Assembly: GCF_905171775.1 (NCBI RefSeq)
Contig: NC_053500.1
Location: 130,815,330-130,879,329 of the forward strand
Length of the DNA stretch: 64,000 bases
From: Rana temporaria
Lineage: Eukaryota; Chordata; Amphibia; Anura; Ranidae
Reading direction: 5' to 3'
The notes below the pieces were generated by a model. That model was not told the origin of the DNA and did no database searches. It saw only the letters and a list, made by a program, of their open reading frames with translations. How positions within the stretch are numbered: position 1 is the stretch's first letter; every line of letters starts with the position of its first letter. The translations under genes were made by a program, and so were the position numbers. Below, in pieces: positions 31,845-43,997 of the stretch.

Positions 31845-33930
31845 TTCCTGTGTGTGAGAAGAGACTGCCCTGTGTGAGGAGAAGAGACTGACCTGTGTGT
31901 GAGGAAAAGAGACTGCCCAGTGTGTGAGGAGAAGAGACTGCCCTGTGTGTGAGGAGAAGAGACTGCCCTGTGTGTGAGGAGAAGAGACTGCCCTGTGTGT
32001 GAGGAGAAGAGTCATTCCTTTGTGTGAGGTGAAGAAACCGCCCTGTGTGTGAGGAGAAAAGACCGCCCTGTGTGAGGAGAAGAGTCCGACCTGTGTGTGA
32101 GGAGAAGAGACTGCTCTGTGTGAGAAGAAGAGACCATCCTTTGTGTGAGGAGAAGAGACCGCTCTGTGTGAGGAGAAGAGACCATCCTGTGTGTGAGAAG
32201 AGACTGCTCTGTGTGAGAAGAAGAGACCGTCCTGTGTGTGAGCAGAAGAGACAGCCCTGTGCGCGAGGAGAAGAGACCGACCTGTGTGTGAGGAGATAAG
32301 ACCACCCTGTCTCTGAGGAGAAGAGACCGCCCTGTGTTTGAGGAAAAGAGTCATTCCTTTGTGTGAGGAGAAGAGACCGACCTGTGTGTGGGGAGAAAAG
32401 GCCCTCCTATGTGTGAGGAGAAGACACCGCTCTGTGTGTGAGGAGAAGAGACCGTCCTGTGTGTGAGGAGAAGAGACTGTCCTGTGTGTGAGGAGAAGAG
32501 ATCGTCCTGTGAGAGGAGAAGAGACCGACCTGTGTGTGAGGAGAAGAGACCGACCTGTGTGTGAGGAGAAGAGACTGACTTCCGTGTGAGTAGAAGAGAC
32601 CGCCCTGTGTGTGAGGAGAAGAGACTGACCTGTGTGTGAGGAGAAGAGACTGACCTCCGTGTGAGTAGAAGAGACCGCCCTGTGTGTGAGGAGAAGAGAC
32701 CGCCCTGTATGTGAGGAGAAGAGACTGACCTGTGTGTGAGGAGAAGAGACTGTCCTGTGTGTGAGGAGAAGAGACTGCCCTGTGTGTGAGGAGAAGAGAC
32801 TGACCTCCGTGTGAGTAGAAGAGACCGCCCTGTGTGTGAGGAGAAGAGACCGCCCTGTATGTGAGGAGAAGAGACTGACCTGTGTGTGAGGAGAAGAGAC
32901 TGTCCTGTGTGTGAGGAGAAGAGACTGCCCTGTGTGTGAGGAGAAGAGACTGACCTCCGTGTGAGGAGAAGAGACTGCCCTGTGTGTGAGGAGAAGAGAT
33001 CGTCCTGTGAGAGGAGAAGAGACCGACCTGTGTGTGAGGAGAAGAGACCGACCTGTATGTGAGGAGAAGAGACCGACCTGTGTGTGAGGAGAAGAGACTG
33101 ACCTCCGTGTGAGTAGAAGAGACCACCCTGTGTGTGCGGAGAAGAGACCGCCCTGTATGTGAGGAGAAGAGACCGACCTGTGTGTGAGGAGAAGTGACCG
33201 CCCTGTGTGAGGAGAAGAGATGGACCTGTGTGTGAGGAGAAAAGTAATTCTTTTGTGTGAAGTGAAGAGACCGCCCTATGTGTGAGGAGAAGAGACTGAC
33301 CTCCGTGTGAGGAGAAGAGACCGCTCTGCGTGTGAGGAGAAGAGACCACCTTGTGTGTGAGGAGAAGAGACAGACCTGTGTGTGAGGAGAAGAGACTGAC
33401 CTCCCTGTGAGGAGAAGAGACCGCCCTGTGTGTGAAGAGAAGAGACCGCCCTGTATGTGAGGAGAAGAGACCGACCTGTGTGTAAGGAGAAGAGACTGAC
33501 CTGTGTGTGAGGAGAAAAGTCATTCCTTTGTGTGAAGTGAAGAGACGGACCTGTGTGTGAGGAGAAGAGGCCGCCCTGTGTGTGAGGAGATGAGACGGAC
33601 CTGTGTGTGAGGAGAAGAGATGGCCCTGTGTGTGAGGAGAAGAGACCACCCTATGTGTGAGGAGATGAGACGGACCTGTGTGTGAGGAGAAAAGGCAGAC
33701 CTGTGTGTGAGGAGAAGAGACCACCCTGTGTGTGAGGAGAAGAGACCGCTCTGTGTGAGAAGAGACCATCCTGTGTGTGAGGAAAAGAGACCGCCCTGTG
33801 TGTGAGTAGAAGAGACTGGCCTGTGTGAGGAGAAGAGACCAACCTGTATGAGGAGAAGAGACCGCCCTGTGTGTGAGGAGAAGAGACCGCTCTGTGTGAG
33901 AAGAAGAGACATTCCATTGTGTGAGGAAGA
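31845..33930 (+). repeat. 25-bp minisatellite, about 83 units, with higher-order structure
   Basis: Unit approximates CTGTGTGTGAGGAGAAGAGA plus CCGCC. Because 25 shares no factor with 3, each strand repeats its reading frame every 75 bases. With few stops, this yields minus-strand frames of up to 472 codons rich in Ser, His and Leu. They begin and end inside the array and are not credible genes. Marker variants such as TGACCTCCGTGTGAG recur every 150 bases (32651, 32801, 32951), showing six-unit higher-order repeats. Confidence 0.95.
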
Positions 33931-34714
33931 ATGACTTCTGAGCACCTCACAGAATGAGCTCACCTTTCACGCAGAGCTGCACAGTGAAGCTCCTCCCCTT
34001 CTATCAGCCCCTCCCATTGCCCCACCCAAGGTCACATGACAGTGATAGCTGCTCCTGGGAGGGTTGCTAGCAGTGTCACCATACAGCTCTGCATTGGCGG
34101 GTTGTCATCTGATTGATATTTTGAAAACGTCACTTTAATTTTGTTTTCTGATAGGTGTACTTTAGGCTAGCAGTGCCTTGGATGCCCCTTGTGTACTATG
34201 TTATTATTGTGATAAGTTGTAACAATGCACACCAGGAATGAACGCACCTCCCCAGGTGCGAACCGGCTTCTTAGTGAATTTGTCCTTTAGCTAACCCCAT
34301 TCCAACAATCTGCACTGTGTGGCCTGGCCCTGCACTATACAGCAAAGACAACAGTACATTGGAGAACCCCTGAGAAGTCTCGGAGAGCCCGGGACTTCAT
34401 TCACACGTTTTCTAGAGCTTTATAACTCATCAGCTTATAAATGAGCCAACTGGACAACGATGTCATGTGTTGGAGCTCTGTAAATACAATGCTAATCCTT
34501 GCTTGGCAAGATCTCTTCACAGTGAGGAGGAATCAAAGCACTAGAATCCATAAACACTCGCTGATTAAATGTCACAAATATTTATCATCATTTTGCAGTT
34601 TAATTTACGAAGGAAATTGCTTGTCTTCTCATTATTAGGAACACCCGGCCTAAGAGGTCCTCAGCGCTTCTAGTCCAGTTTTTCTCCAGTCGTGGCACCC
34701 TTTGAAAGTATGCA
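33931..34714. other. Single-copy-looking stretch
   Basis: No gene. 34290-34640 has balanced composition and AT-rich words such as GCTGATTAAATGTCAC and TTGCAGTTTAATTTACG. From about 34637 a repeat begins (GGAACACCCGGCCTAAGAGG), whose sister copy is at 36257. Confidence 0.35.
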
Positions 34715-35095
34715 AAATCTCTTTGTTTACAAACGATTTTATTGTAGAAAAAGTCAAGGTACACAAAAAAGAATAACAATGATGGTATAGAAATGTATAC
34801 TTGATAATTAACAATGTACAGGAAGAAAGGGTCATGGTTAGTAGTAGTTAATCTTGAACTAGAAGCGTGGTGTCCCAGAGAAACCATTTTTTTTGATACT
34901 GGGGCATAGAATCATATAGCGTATGGTGAATTCTTTCTGAGAGTTTGATATTTGTCATACGGTTGAGAATCTGTGGCCAGGGTACCGAAGTGGAGCGCCA
35001 ATTAAAGGCTATGGCCCAATGAATGGAGGTGAGAAATGTGTGGATAAGCCTTGTGCTTGATATTGGAATATCCTGAATAGGGCAGAATAAATCTC
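34715..35095. mobile_element. Insertion into a repeat, probable retroelement 3' end (minus)
   Basis: Sequence matching 36257-36330 is broken here: GTATGCAAAATCT is followed by unrelated DNA starting CTTTGTTTACAAACG and ending GCAGAATAAATCT, after which CAAGGTGCCCCAGTCTAAAA resumes. AATCT is duplicated at both junctions. No terminal inverted repeats are visible. Class is a guess. Confidence 0.5.
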
Positions 35096-35109
35096 AAGGT
35101 GCCCCAGTC

Positions 35110-36655
35110 TAAAATGGGGTCCTTGTCATATTAGAATCCTCGCTTGACATCAGAGTCCTCAGCAACCTTCCCCTTTCACACTGCCATTCCCTTTCACATT
35201 ACAGTCCTCAGCATCCCCCCTTCACATCAAGTCCTTGGGCCCTCCTTTCACATCATGGCCTTCAGAATTCCCCCCTTCACATCAAGTCCTTAGCATCTCC
35301 CCTTTACATCAGAGTCTTGAGCATTCCCCCCTTCACATCAAGTCACCAGGCCCTCCTTTCACATCAGAACCTCCAGCATTTCCCCCCTCACATCAAGTCC
35401 TCAGGCCCCCCTTTCACATCAGAGTCTTCAGTATCCCCCCTTCACATCAAGTCCTTAGCATCCCCCTTCACATCAGAGTCTTCAGTATCCCCCCTTCACA
35501 TCAAGTCCTTAGCATCCCCCTTCACATCAGAGTCTTCAGCATTCCCCTCTTCACTTCAAGTCCTCAAGCCCCAATTTCACATCAGAGCCTTCAGCATTCC
35601 CCACTTCGCATCAAGTCCTGAGGCCCTCCTTTCACATCAGAGTCTTCAGAATTCCCCTCTTCACATCAAGTCGTCGGCATCCCCCCTTCACACCAGAGCC
35701 TTCAGCATTCCCCTCTTTACCTCAAGTTCTCAGGCCCCAATTTCACATCAGAGCCTTCAGCATTCCCCCTTCACATCAAGTCCTCAGCACCCCTCCCCCT
35801 TTACATCCGAGCCTTCAGTATTCCCCCCTTTGCATCAAGTCCTTAGCATCTCTCCTTCACATCAGAGCCTTCAGCATTCCCCCCTTCCCATCAAGTCCTC
35901 AGCATCCCCCCCTTTACATTAAGTCCTCAGGCCCTCCCTTCTCATCAGAGTCTTCAGCATTCCCCTCATCACATTGAGTCCTTAGGTTCCAATTTCACAT
36001 CAGAGCCTTCAGCATTCCCCCCTTCCCATCAAGTCCTCAGCACCCCCCCTTTACATCAAGTCCTCAGGCCCTCCCTTCTCATCAGAGTCTTCAGCATTCC
36101 CCTCATCATCTTGGGTCCTTAGGTTCCAATTTCACATCAGAGACCTCAGCATCCCCCCTCAATTCCTTAGTCTTTACCCCACAAGCTTTCACATTAGAGT
36201 GCTCAGCATCTCCAATTCACATCAGAGTCCTCAGTTTTCCCTCCCTCTTTTCATTATTAGGAACACCGGGCCCAAGAGGACCTCAGTGTTTCTCAAGTCG
36301 TGGCACCCTTTAAAATATGCAAAATCTTAAGGTGCACCAGTCTAAAATGGGGTCCTTCATCATTTCAGAATCCTCCCTTTCACATCAGATTCCTCAGCAT
36401 CCCCATCCACCCACTACAGAGTCCTCAGCTCCCCTCCCCCTTTCACATCAGAGTCTACAGCCACCTCCCCTTTCACATTACAGTCATCAGCTTCTCTCCC
36501 TCCACATCAGAGAGCTCAGCTTCCCCTCCTTCACATATGAGTCATCAGCATCCCGCTTTCACATCAGAGTCTTCAGCATCCCCTTTTTCACATCAGAGAC
36601 CTAAGCCCCCCCCCTTTACCATCAGAGTCCTCAGCTTTCCTTCCTACACATATCC
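35110..36655 (+). repeat. Degenerate 26-30-bp minisatellite (TTCACATCA..TCAGCATTCCCCC)
   Basis: Units alternate TTCACATCAAGTCCTCAGCA-type and TTCACATCAGAGTCTTCAGC-type, so a two-unit period of about 54-60 bases is visible at 35420-35540. A partly separate block restarts at 36330 after a second copy of the GGTGCACCAGTCTAAAATGG lead-in. Plus-strand frames (up to 201 codons) are array translations. Confidence 0.85.
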
Positions 36656-36983
36656 TTCACATATAATTTTTCATAAAAACCTCATGAAATATCCATACAG
36701 TACTGATGCAATGTACTCATCTCTACATGTTTCGTCAGACTATGGCTTCTTCAGGAGTTTTTAAGAATACAGCATAACAGTTCACAAAAAATGCAGAAAA
36801 CAAGATATTAGAATATACAAAACGCATTTAACCTCATATGATTTCACACTGGTATGAATACACAGTCTGGGTACATGTGGCTGGGTTAGACCCTTCTGGT
36901 ACAGTCATTTGATATAAACGAGTGCAAAAATTTGGAGACAATCTGAAGGACCCCCTCACCTTATTCTTGGCAAACAGAATTCC
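36656..36983. other. Spacer with a fold-back-like motif
   Basis: TACATGTTTCGTCAGACTAT followed by GGCTTCTTCAGG near 36724-36755 resembles the CGAAACGCGT hairpins at 22253 and 5690, but without the second arm. Otherwise nothing recognised. Confidence 0.4.
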
Positions 36984-37356
36984 CATACCTCCCAAAATGT
37001 TGAGATGGAAATGAGGGACACCTACTAGCAAATGTATGTAGGCATAGGTCACGCCCCCTGCCACACCCCTTAAAGGACAATTAACCAACAAAAAGGTTTA
37101 TTATATCAACAAGGGCTTTTTTTTAACCACTACTATTCCTTTTTATTGGCTTTTAAAATTTACAAATACAGTAATTTAGATATTGGATGGAAGGTTTAGC
37201 GCTGGGAAACACTTTTTGAAAGATAATAAGTGCATTTTATATACAACTATAGAGATCGGACCAAAATGAGGGACAAATGAGAAGGAAAGAGGGACAGGGG
37301 GACATTGCTTCAAATCAGGGACAGTCCCTCAAAATCTTGAACAGTTGGGAGCTATG
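36984..37356. mobile_element. hAT-like CATACCTCCCAA element, second copy
   Basis: Starts CATACCTCCCAAAATG and ends GTTGGGAGCTATG. Flanks GAATTCC and GATTCCC are similar, consistent with a worn duplication. About 85-90 percent alike by eye to 11252-11604, with the same ATGAGGGACA clusters and CACACCCCTTAAAGG block. Confidence 0.7.
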
Positions 37357-37434
37357 GATTCCCGCTACATATCCAGCATCAAATGATTATAGCAAGAGGA
37401 TATCAGTAACCGCAGGGGAGAATACAGTGCCTTG

Positions 37435-38915
37435 AAATAGAATTCATACCCCTTGAAATTGTCCACATTTTGTCATGTTATAACCAAAAATTTTAATATT
37501 GGGACTTTATGTGATAGACCAACACAAAGTGGCAAATCATTGTGAAGTGGAAGGAAAATTATAAATGGTTTTCAAAATGTGTTTATAAATAAATATCTGA
37601 AAAGTGTGGTGTGCATTTGTATTCAGCCCCCTTTACTCTGATACCCCTAACTAAAATGTAGTGGAACCAATTGCCTTCAGAAGTCACCTAATTAGTAAAT
37701 AGAGTCCACCTGTGTGTAATTTAATCTCAGTATAAATACAGCCCTTAGAGGTTTGTTAGAGAACCTTAGTGCTCAAACAGCATCATGAAGGCCACACACC
37801 AGACAGGTCAGGGATAAAGTTGTGGAGAAGTTTAAAGTGGGGTTAGGTTATAAAAAAATACCCCAAGCTTTGAACATCTCACGGAGCTCTGTTCAATCCA
37901 TCATCTGAAAATGGAAAGAGTATGGCACAACTGCAAACCTACCAAGACATGGCCGTCCACCTAAACTGACAGGCCGGGCAAGGAGAGCATTCATCAGAGA
38001 AGCAGCCAAGAGGCCCATGGTAACTCTGGAGGAGCTGCAGAGATCCACAGCTCAGGTGGGAGAATCTTTCCACAGGACAACTATTAGTCATGCTCTCCAC
38101 AAATCTGCCCTTTATGGAAGAGTGACAAGAAGAAAGTCATAAGAAGTCCTGTTTGCAGTTTGTGAGAAGCCATGTGGGGGACACAGCAAACATGTGGAAG
38201 AAGGTGCTCTGGTCAGATGAGACTAAAATTTTACTTTTTGGCCTAAAAGCAAAATGCGTAGGGGGGAAATGTGTGGCAGCATCATGTTGTGGAGCTGCTT
38301 TTCTTCAGCAGGGACAGGGAAGCTGGTCAGAGTTGATGGGACGATAGATGGAGCCAAATACAGGGCAATGTTAGAAGAAAACCTGTTAGAGTCTGCAAAA
38401 GACTTGAGGCTGGGGTGGAGGTTCACCTGACAGCAGGACAACGACCCTAAAAATACAGCCAGAGCTACAATGGAATAGTTTGGATCAAAGAATATTCATG
38501 TGTTAGAATGGCCCAGTCACAGTCCAGACCCAAATCCAATTGAGATTCTGTGGCAAGACTTGAAAATTGCTGTTCACAGACGCTCTCCATCCAATCTGAC
38601 AGCTTGAGATATTTTTCAAAGAAGAATGGGCAAAACATGTCCCTCTCTAGATGTGAAAAGCTGGTAGAGAAATCCCCAAAAAGACTTGCAGCTGTAATTG
38701 CAGTGAAAGGTGATTTTATAAAGTATTGACTCAGGGGGGTGACATACAAATGCACCCCACACTTTTCACATATTTGTAAAAAAAAAAATTGAAAACCATT
38801 TATCTTTTTCCTTCCACTTCACAATTATGTCCCACTTTGTGTTGGTCTATCGCATTAAAATCCATTTATGTTTTTGGTTGTAACATGACAAAATGTGGAA
38901 AATTTATAGGGGCAT
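37435..38915 (+). mobile_element. Tc1-like transposon, nearly full length
   Basis: Starts at TA (37433-37434) then CAGTGCCTTGAAATAG. The 5' non-coding region has GTCCACATTTTGTCATGTTA and GACTTTATGTGATAGACC, mirrored near the right end by TAACATGACAAAATGTGG and GGTCTATCGCATTAAAAT. The final AAGGCACTG end is worn away. About 1.48 kb, a typical length for Tc1 elements. Confidence 0.9.
37785..38735 (+). pseudogene. Tc1-like transposase pseudogene (DDE type)
   Basis: Ancestral start ATGAAGGCC at 37785. The enzyme cuts and pastes the element at TA sites in the nucleus. Catalytic motif regions are still visible: WSDETK near 38210 (first Asp), QQDNDPKN at 38431 (second Asp) and NPIEILWQDL near 38534 (Glu), as in DD34E Tc1 enzymes. 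It is dead. A 5-base deletion right after the start codon shifts the frame relative to the copy at 44375. A 17-base deletion near 38135 and other frame changes follow. Confidence 0.9.
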
Positions 38916-39479
38916 CGTACCTGCAATACCAGTGACTCTCTGACATTGGCAGTGCCATTTTTGGACACAGCTTGCACAGTACATGACCTCTAACGTAGAA
39001 CTAACATTTTATTTTTATTTTTTTAATCGAGTAATAACTAAGTAGCCACTAAACATACATGTAACACATGATATACATACATATATTAATGCAGCACAGA
39101 ATCAGAGATGATGTTTCTGTATGTGTAACTCATATGCATTACATAATAATCTAACTTAATAAATTATATTCAATTATATTATAATATGATTATACATGAT
39201 AAAAGATACAAATGTAAACTGGTCTTCGCAAAGGTTTAGTCAAACTGACTTTATGAGTTGTAGTGAATAAATGATGACATCTGCTGGACAGGTTCATGTA
39301 CTGCAAACTGATCTTGTATTTGAAAACACTGTTGGGAAGTGCTTAAAAAAGGACTGCTAAATAGTTTTATTAAATCATTGTTTAAGACAGGAATGACATT
39401 CAAGTAAGACAATGTGTAGCTATACAGAAGCTCTCACCAGACAACAATACTATCAGGTGAATTCATTTTAAAATTATAG
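38916..39479. other. AT-rich intergenic DNA
   Basis: No gene or recognised repeat. Runs of TTATATTATAATATG type near 39170-39200. Confidence 0.4.
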
Positions 39480-39487
39480 GTGGAAAG

Positions 39488-39866
39488 TTGGGTTGCCACC
39501 TTTTCTTCAAGCCAAACCCGAACACTTTTGTGGCACAGGGCAATTTTTTTTTTTTTTGTAGTAAACACTATAGGATTATAAAAGACCTGGGACACATTTG
39601 GGTGCCCCAAGGGGAGTAGTAATGTAGCGCACAGAGCGTGTCAGTGGGTGTGGCTAAATTGCTCTTGCTGACATCATCACCCCACCCTTCAGCGATGCCA
39701 AACCTGTCCCCTAACACAGCGGCAAAAGATTTGTGTATGACTATCTCGGTTACTTGGGGAACCACCGCCTGGTCTAAATGTGTCCGGGTTTAAGGTTGGC
39801 TGAAACCCGGACACATGATTCAAAACCTGAACTGTCCGGGTGAATCCTGGACAGGTGGCAACCCTA
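39488..39866. mobile_element. hAT-like MITE with GGGTTGCCACC ends
   Basis: Starts TTGGGTTGCCACC and ends GGTGGCAACCCTA. A perfect 8-bp duplication GTGGAAAG flanks it (39480-39487 and 39867-39874). Sub-terminal ACCCGGACAC / GTGTCCGGGTTT words are repeated in both senses. 379 bp, non-coding; superfamily from the 8-bp duplication. Confidence 0.85.
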
Positions 39867-40275
39867 GTGGAAAGGTCAATATAGATTGTGTGGATGGACT
39901 GTGATGTGCTACTGTACACACATCATTACAGTACATTTTGATAACGCAGTCCATTATACTAGAACTAAAGTCAAATATGAAAAGGTTATGAGCAGACGGG
40001 CTGTTAAATGCAGAATAAATATGCAATTCTGGGGTCTGAGCCGCGCTGTGTGTGTCTATCCCGCATGGGAGGGGACCAACAGGAGAGCAGAAGCACTGGA
40101 CCCCAGAAGTTGAGGTAAGGGAACACTCTGTGCAAAAGCATTGCACAGAGCAAGTACATTTAACCTCCTAGTTCATTTTAAATAAAAAAAAATATTGTTT
40201 ACAATCACTTTAAATTGCAAGTCTATAAATAAAACAGGATTTATGAATGGAGGACAGGTGGATGATTGAAAGGTG

Positions 40276-40432
40276 CTGGGGTCTCAAACTGGCCGCCCTC
40301 CAGCTGTTGTGAAACTACAAGTCCCATGAGGCATTGCAAGGCTGACGGTTCCAAGCATGACTCCCACAGGCAGAGGCATGATGGGACTTGTAGTTTTACA
40401 ACAGTGGGAGGGCCGCCAGTTTGAGACCCCTG
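40276..40432. mobile_element. Short hAT-like MITE, GGGGTCTCAAACTGG ends
   Basis: Left GGGGTCTCAAACTGGCCGCC with AAACTACAAGTCCCAT; right ATGGGACTTGTAGTTTTACA with GGCCGCCAGTTTGAGACCCC. Over 50 bases are inverted on each side, so the element is nearly all terminal repeat. No exact duplication was found. I recognise these ends from frog and other vertebrate hAT MITEs. Confidence 0.8.
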
Positions 40433-40612
40433 GGCTACACACTCTAGTCATAGATTGTTTTTAATACATAGAATGAATGCAGCAGCTGGGGAGGAAAGGG
40501 GGCACAGTTCGGCTCTCTTGATGAGCGCCCATGACAGCACATTAGTTCTATAATCGACAGGGGTGCATCAGAGGAGGACGATTTTGGAGAAAGGAGGAGG
40601 GACACACCTCAC

Positions 40613-41160
40613 TTAAAGTGGAGTTCCACCCATAAATATAACATTACATCAGTAGTTTTAAAAAAATGTCATTAGTCCTTTAAGGAAAAAAATATTTTTT
40701 TTAGATGCCTTCAAAGTGTTGTTGCTAGGCAGAATAGTTAATCTTCCCACTTCCTGCACCTAGGTGCTTAAGCTTCCTAACCTACACCGCACAGACTCCT
40801 GGGAATGTAGTGGGTGTAACTTTCCAGGAGTCTGTGCACTCCTCAGTCTCGAAGAATCATGTGACTTGGACAGTACAGGTGCTGAAACCTGATCTAAAAC
40901 CTATTGCACTGCTTGTGCAGCACTGAGCATGTACGAGATCTGCAAGGCTGAAATCCAGGAAGTCATACAGTCTGGCTTCATGATGCCCACACTTAAGATG
41001 GCCCCAGTCAATTTCTATTTTATAAAGTGTCTAAATGCTGTAACAACCTAACAAAACGGACCTTAGTTTACAGACTAACTTTACTAGAATACATTAAGCT
41101 TGTGTATTACAGGGGTATTTATATTTAAAAAGTGAAATTGTGGCCAGAACTCCGCTTTAA
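40613..41160. mobile_element. GGAGTTCCACC-group element, uninterrupted
   Basis: TTAAAGTGGAGTTCCACCCA at the left and GGCCAGAACTCCGCTTTAA at the right. Contains TTGTTGCTAGGCAGA and the inverted pair GACTCCTGGGAA / TTCCAGGAGTC, shared with 7383-8825, and serves as the unbroken reference for that copy. Confidence 0.75.
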
Positions 41161-41333
41161 GGTAAATAATTTCCCTTGGGCAGATTTTTTTTGTTTGTTT
41201 TAGGCTTTAAATTTCTTGTACTGCTTGTTAAGAATACAGTATGTTAATGCTTGAATGTGTTGGCAGGTGGAGGGTGTAGTGCCCTTTATTTGTTTCCCCT
41301 TCTCTGGTGATGTAGTGGGTGGAGTCTGTGCCC

Positions 41334-41590
41334 TTTTAAAGTGGTTGTAAATCCTTACAGACCACTTTTCCCTACAGGTAAGCCTATAATAAGGCTTACC
41401 AGTAGGTACTGGAAATATCTCCTAAACCTTCACGGTTTAGGAGATATTTGCCATATACGCTTGCGCCAACATCATCAGCGTATGCACACTTTAGAAATCG
41501 TTTCTATAGGGCACATGCGCGGGAGGGATGTCACGCGACTTGTCAGTCACAGAGCCGGAGTACGCAGCCCTAGAAGGTAGAGGGGTGAAG
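41334..41590. repeat. TTAAAGTGGTTGTAAATCC repeat end
   Basis: Begins TTTTAAAGTGGTTGTAAATC. Contains two hairpins: AAGCCTATAATAAGGCTT near 41382-41399 and TCTCCTAAACC..GGTTTAGGAGA near 41420-41450. Looks like one end of a dispersed element; the partner end is not seen before the CpG element. Confidence 0.5.
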
Positions 41591-41652
41591 ATGGATGCTT
41601 TCTCGAACGGGGATATATATTGGCTATGATGCGATGCATATTAGCTCATTAT

Positions 41653-42371
41653 GGCCCAGATTCTCAGAAGAGATACGACGGCGTATCTCTAGATACGCCG
41701 TCGTATCTCTGCGTTGCGCGGTCGTATCAATGCGCCTGATTCTTAGAATCAGTTACGCATAGATTTCCCGTAGATCCGACTGGCGTAACTGTGTTACACC
41801 GTCGGATCGTAAATGCATATTTACGCTGGCCGCTAGGTGGCGCTTCCGTCGAATTCCGCGTTGAGTATGCAAATTAGCTAGATACGCGAATTCCCAAACG
41901 TAAGCCCGGCCGACGCAGTAAAGTTACGCCGTTTACGTTAGGCTTTTCCCGGCGTATAGTTGCCCCTGCTATATGGTGGCATAAGTGCAGCGTAACAATG
42001 TTAAGTATGGCCGTCGTTCCCGCGTTGAAATTTGAAAAAGTTACGTCGTTTGCGTAAATCGTCCGTGAATGGGGCTGGACTTGCGGCGTACTTTGGAGCA
42101 ATGCACACTTGGAAGTTCCACGGACGGTGCATGCGCCGTTCGGGAAAAACGTCAATCACGTCGGGTCACAGTACATTTACATAAAACACGCCCCCCTGAT
42201 CCAAATTTGAATTAGGCAGGCTTACGCCGGCCGATTTACGCTACGCCGCCGCAACTTACAGAGCATATGCTTTGAGAATACAGCACTTGCTCGTCTAAGT
42301 TGCGGCGGCGTAACGTAAATCGGATACGTTACGCCGCCGCAGAGATACGCCGCTGGACGAGAATCTGGCCC
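41653..42371. mobile_element. CpG-rich MITE, full length
   Basis: Starts GGCCCAGATTCTCAGAAG, with a GATACGACGGCGTATC near-palindrome, and ends GACGAGAATCTGGCCC. It is in inverse orientation to 4520-5540: TGCCCCTGCTATATGGTGGC and GGGGCTGGAC occur as complements. No clear duplication (TAT left, AAA right). 719 bp. Confidence 0.85.
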
Positions 42372-43021
42372 AAAGCTTTTAATTTTCAGGGGAATAAAGA
42401 AGAAGTAAAACCCATAAGGGTTTACTTCCTCTTTACTTCCTTATTAATACCTGTGGTTGCTGGGGCCTCGCAGTTTGGATAAAGGAACAGGTCATCAGGG
42501 CAGGACTACCAGGGGGATTAAATATAGATGCTCAAGGAAGAAGGTGAAAGACCCTTGCCACCCCTGACCTTCCCCTAGCAGGTCTGTATCGCGGTTTAGA
42601 TCAGCCTCTGGGTCGGCCCCAAGGAACGCCTTGTGTGTGGAACCATCTTTGGGGATGTTACTAAAAACAACTGGCAAGATGATTGGATGTTATGGTTCTG
42701 TGTAATAGTACTGAGTGTTCTGCACTGAGATTATGTATTATGAAAAGTATGTGTTGCTGTGTGTGCCTAATTTGATGCAGTAAAATGTTGAAAAGCATCT
42801 GGACAGGGCATTCTTTATTCTGGGTAACAAGCTTCAAGCCGGGAATATGTGGAAAGGTGGGCCTCAGGCCAGGAGAGTGAGTGACACATGATGGCAGAGT
42901 TTCTCCTAAAAGGCAGGTACATGACTTCCCATTTGGAGAAGAAGAAGGGCATGAAATGGGCCAGCTTGACTCAATCTGCCATCCAATCCAGGTCCCTTAC
43001 AAATTTCCTCAGCAGCCATTC
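42372..43021. other. Spacer with a small inverted repeat
   Basis: AAAGAAGAAGTAAAACCC..GGGTTTACTTCCTCTTTA near 42395-42435 forms a hairpin. Nothing else recognised. Confidence 0.4.
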
Positions 43022-43868
43022 TTAACCACTTGACCACCAGGCACGTAAACCCACTTAATAACCAGACCAATTTTCAGCTTTCGGTGCTCTCACAATTTGA
43101 ATGACAATTACATAGTCATACAACATTGTACCCAAATGAAATTTTCATCCTTTTTTTCATACAAATAGAGCTTTCTTTTGGTGGTATTTAATCACCACTG
43201 GGTTTTTTAATTTTTGCGCTATAAGTGAAAAAAGACTGAAAATTCTGTAAAAAAAAAAGAATTTTTCTTTGTTTCTGTTATAAAATTTAGCAAATTTAGT
43301 ATTTTTTCTTCATTCTTTTGCATAATGTGAAAGATGAAGTTACGTCGAGTAAATAGATACCCAACATGTCACCCTTCAAAATTGCACACGCTCGTGGAAT
43401 GGCGCCAAACTTCGCTACTTAAAAATCCCCATAGGCGACGTTGCAGGGTATTGTGGGGTATTGCAGAGTATTGTGGGGTATTGCAGAGTATTGTGGGGTA
43501 TTGCAGAGTATTGCACAGTAGAGTAGTCTTAGTATGGGGCAGGGATGGCTGAGCAGGGATGGATGGCTGGATCTGTGACTGCATTTGTCACAGATCCAGC
43601 CCACAGCACTCATGCTGCATCCGCTCTCTCCCCTCTCCTCTCACACTGTACTGTTCGGTACAGAGAGGGGAGGGAGGAACCGGCGTCATCACATCAGCGG
43701 CGATTTACAGTGATCCGTGATGCGCCGGGTCACGGACATTCCCGTGTGCGCGCCCCAGGGGGCGCGCGGGAAGCGTGATTCTGGGAGGACGTCCATGGAC
43801 GTCCTCCCAGAGTTAAGGAACCGCCTTGTGGACGTCTTTCGTCTATAGGGCGGTGAGTAAGTGGTTAA
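43022..43868 (+). mobile_element. TTAA element with a short internal minisatellite
   Basis: Starts TTAACCACTTGACCACCAGG and ends GGTGAGTAAGTGGTTAA, with TTAA at 43022-43025 and 43865-43868. It carries CTTTCTTTTGGTGGTATTTA and an AT core, then GTTACGTCGAGTAAATAGAT and a short 20-bp GGGTATTGCAGAGTATTGTG array (about 43445-43518). The GC-rich tail follows, with CATGGACGTCCTCCCAGAG. Sister of 46759-48070 in opposite orientation. No transposase. Confidence 0.9.
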
Positions 43869-43997
43869 CAAGGGTTCCATAGAAGAGGTTGCAATAGGTT
43901 TATTGAGGTGTGGCCTCTAATTTGATTGTGCCTGCATAGTTCTGGGGCCAGTGACACAGGGCAGTGGTGTGACACCAATCATCTTACAATGTAGCTA

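Noticed and set aside
32351..33769. 472-codon open frame on the minus strand, rich in Ser, His, Leu
   Set aside because: It is a frame through the 25-bp minisatellite; its 25-residue periodicity equals 75 bases, and it starts and ends within the array with no splice or promoter context.
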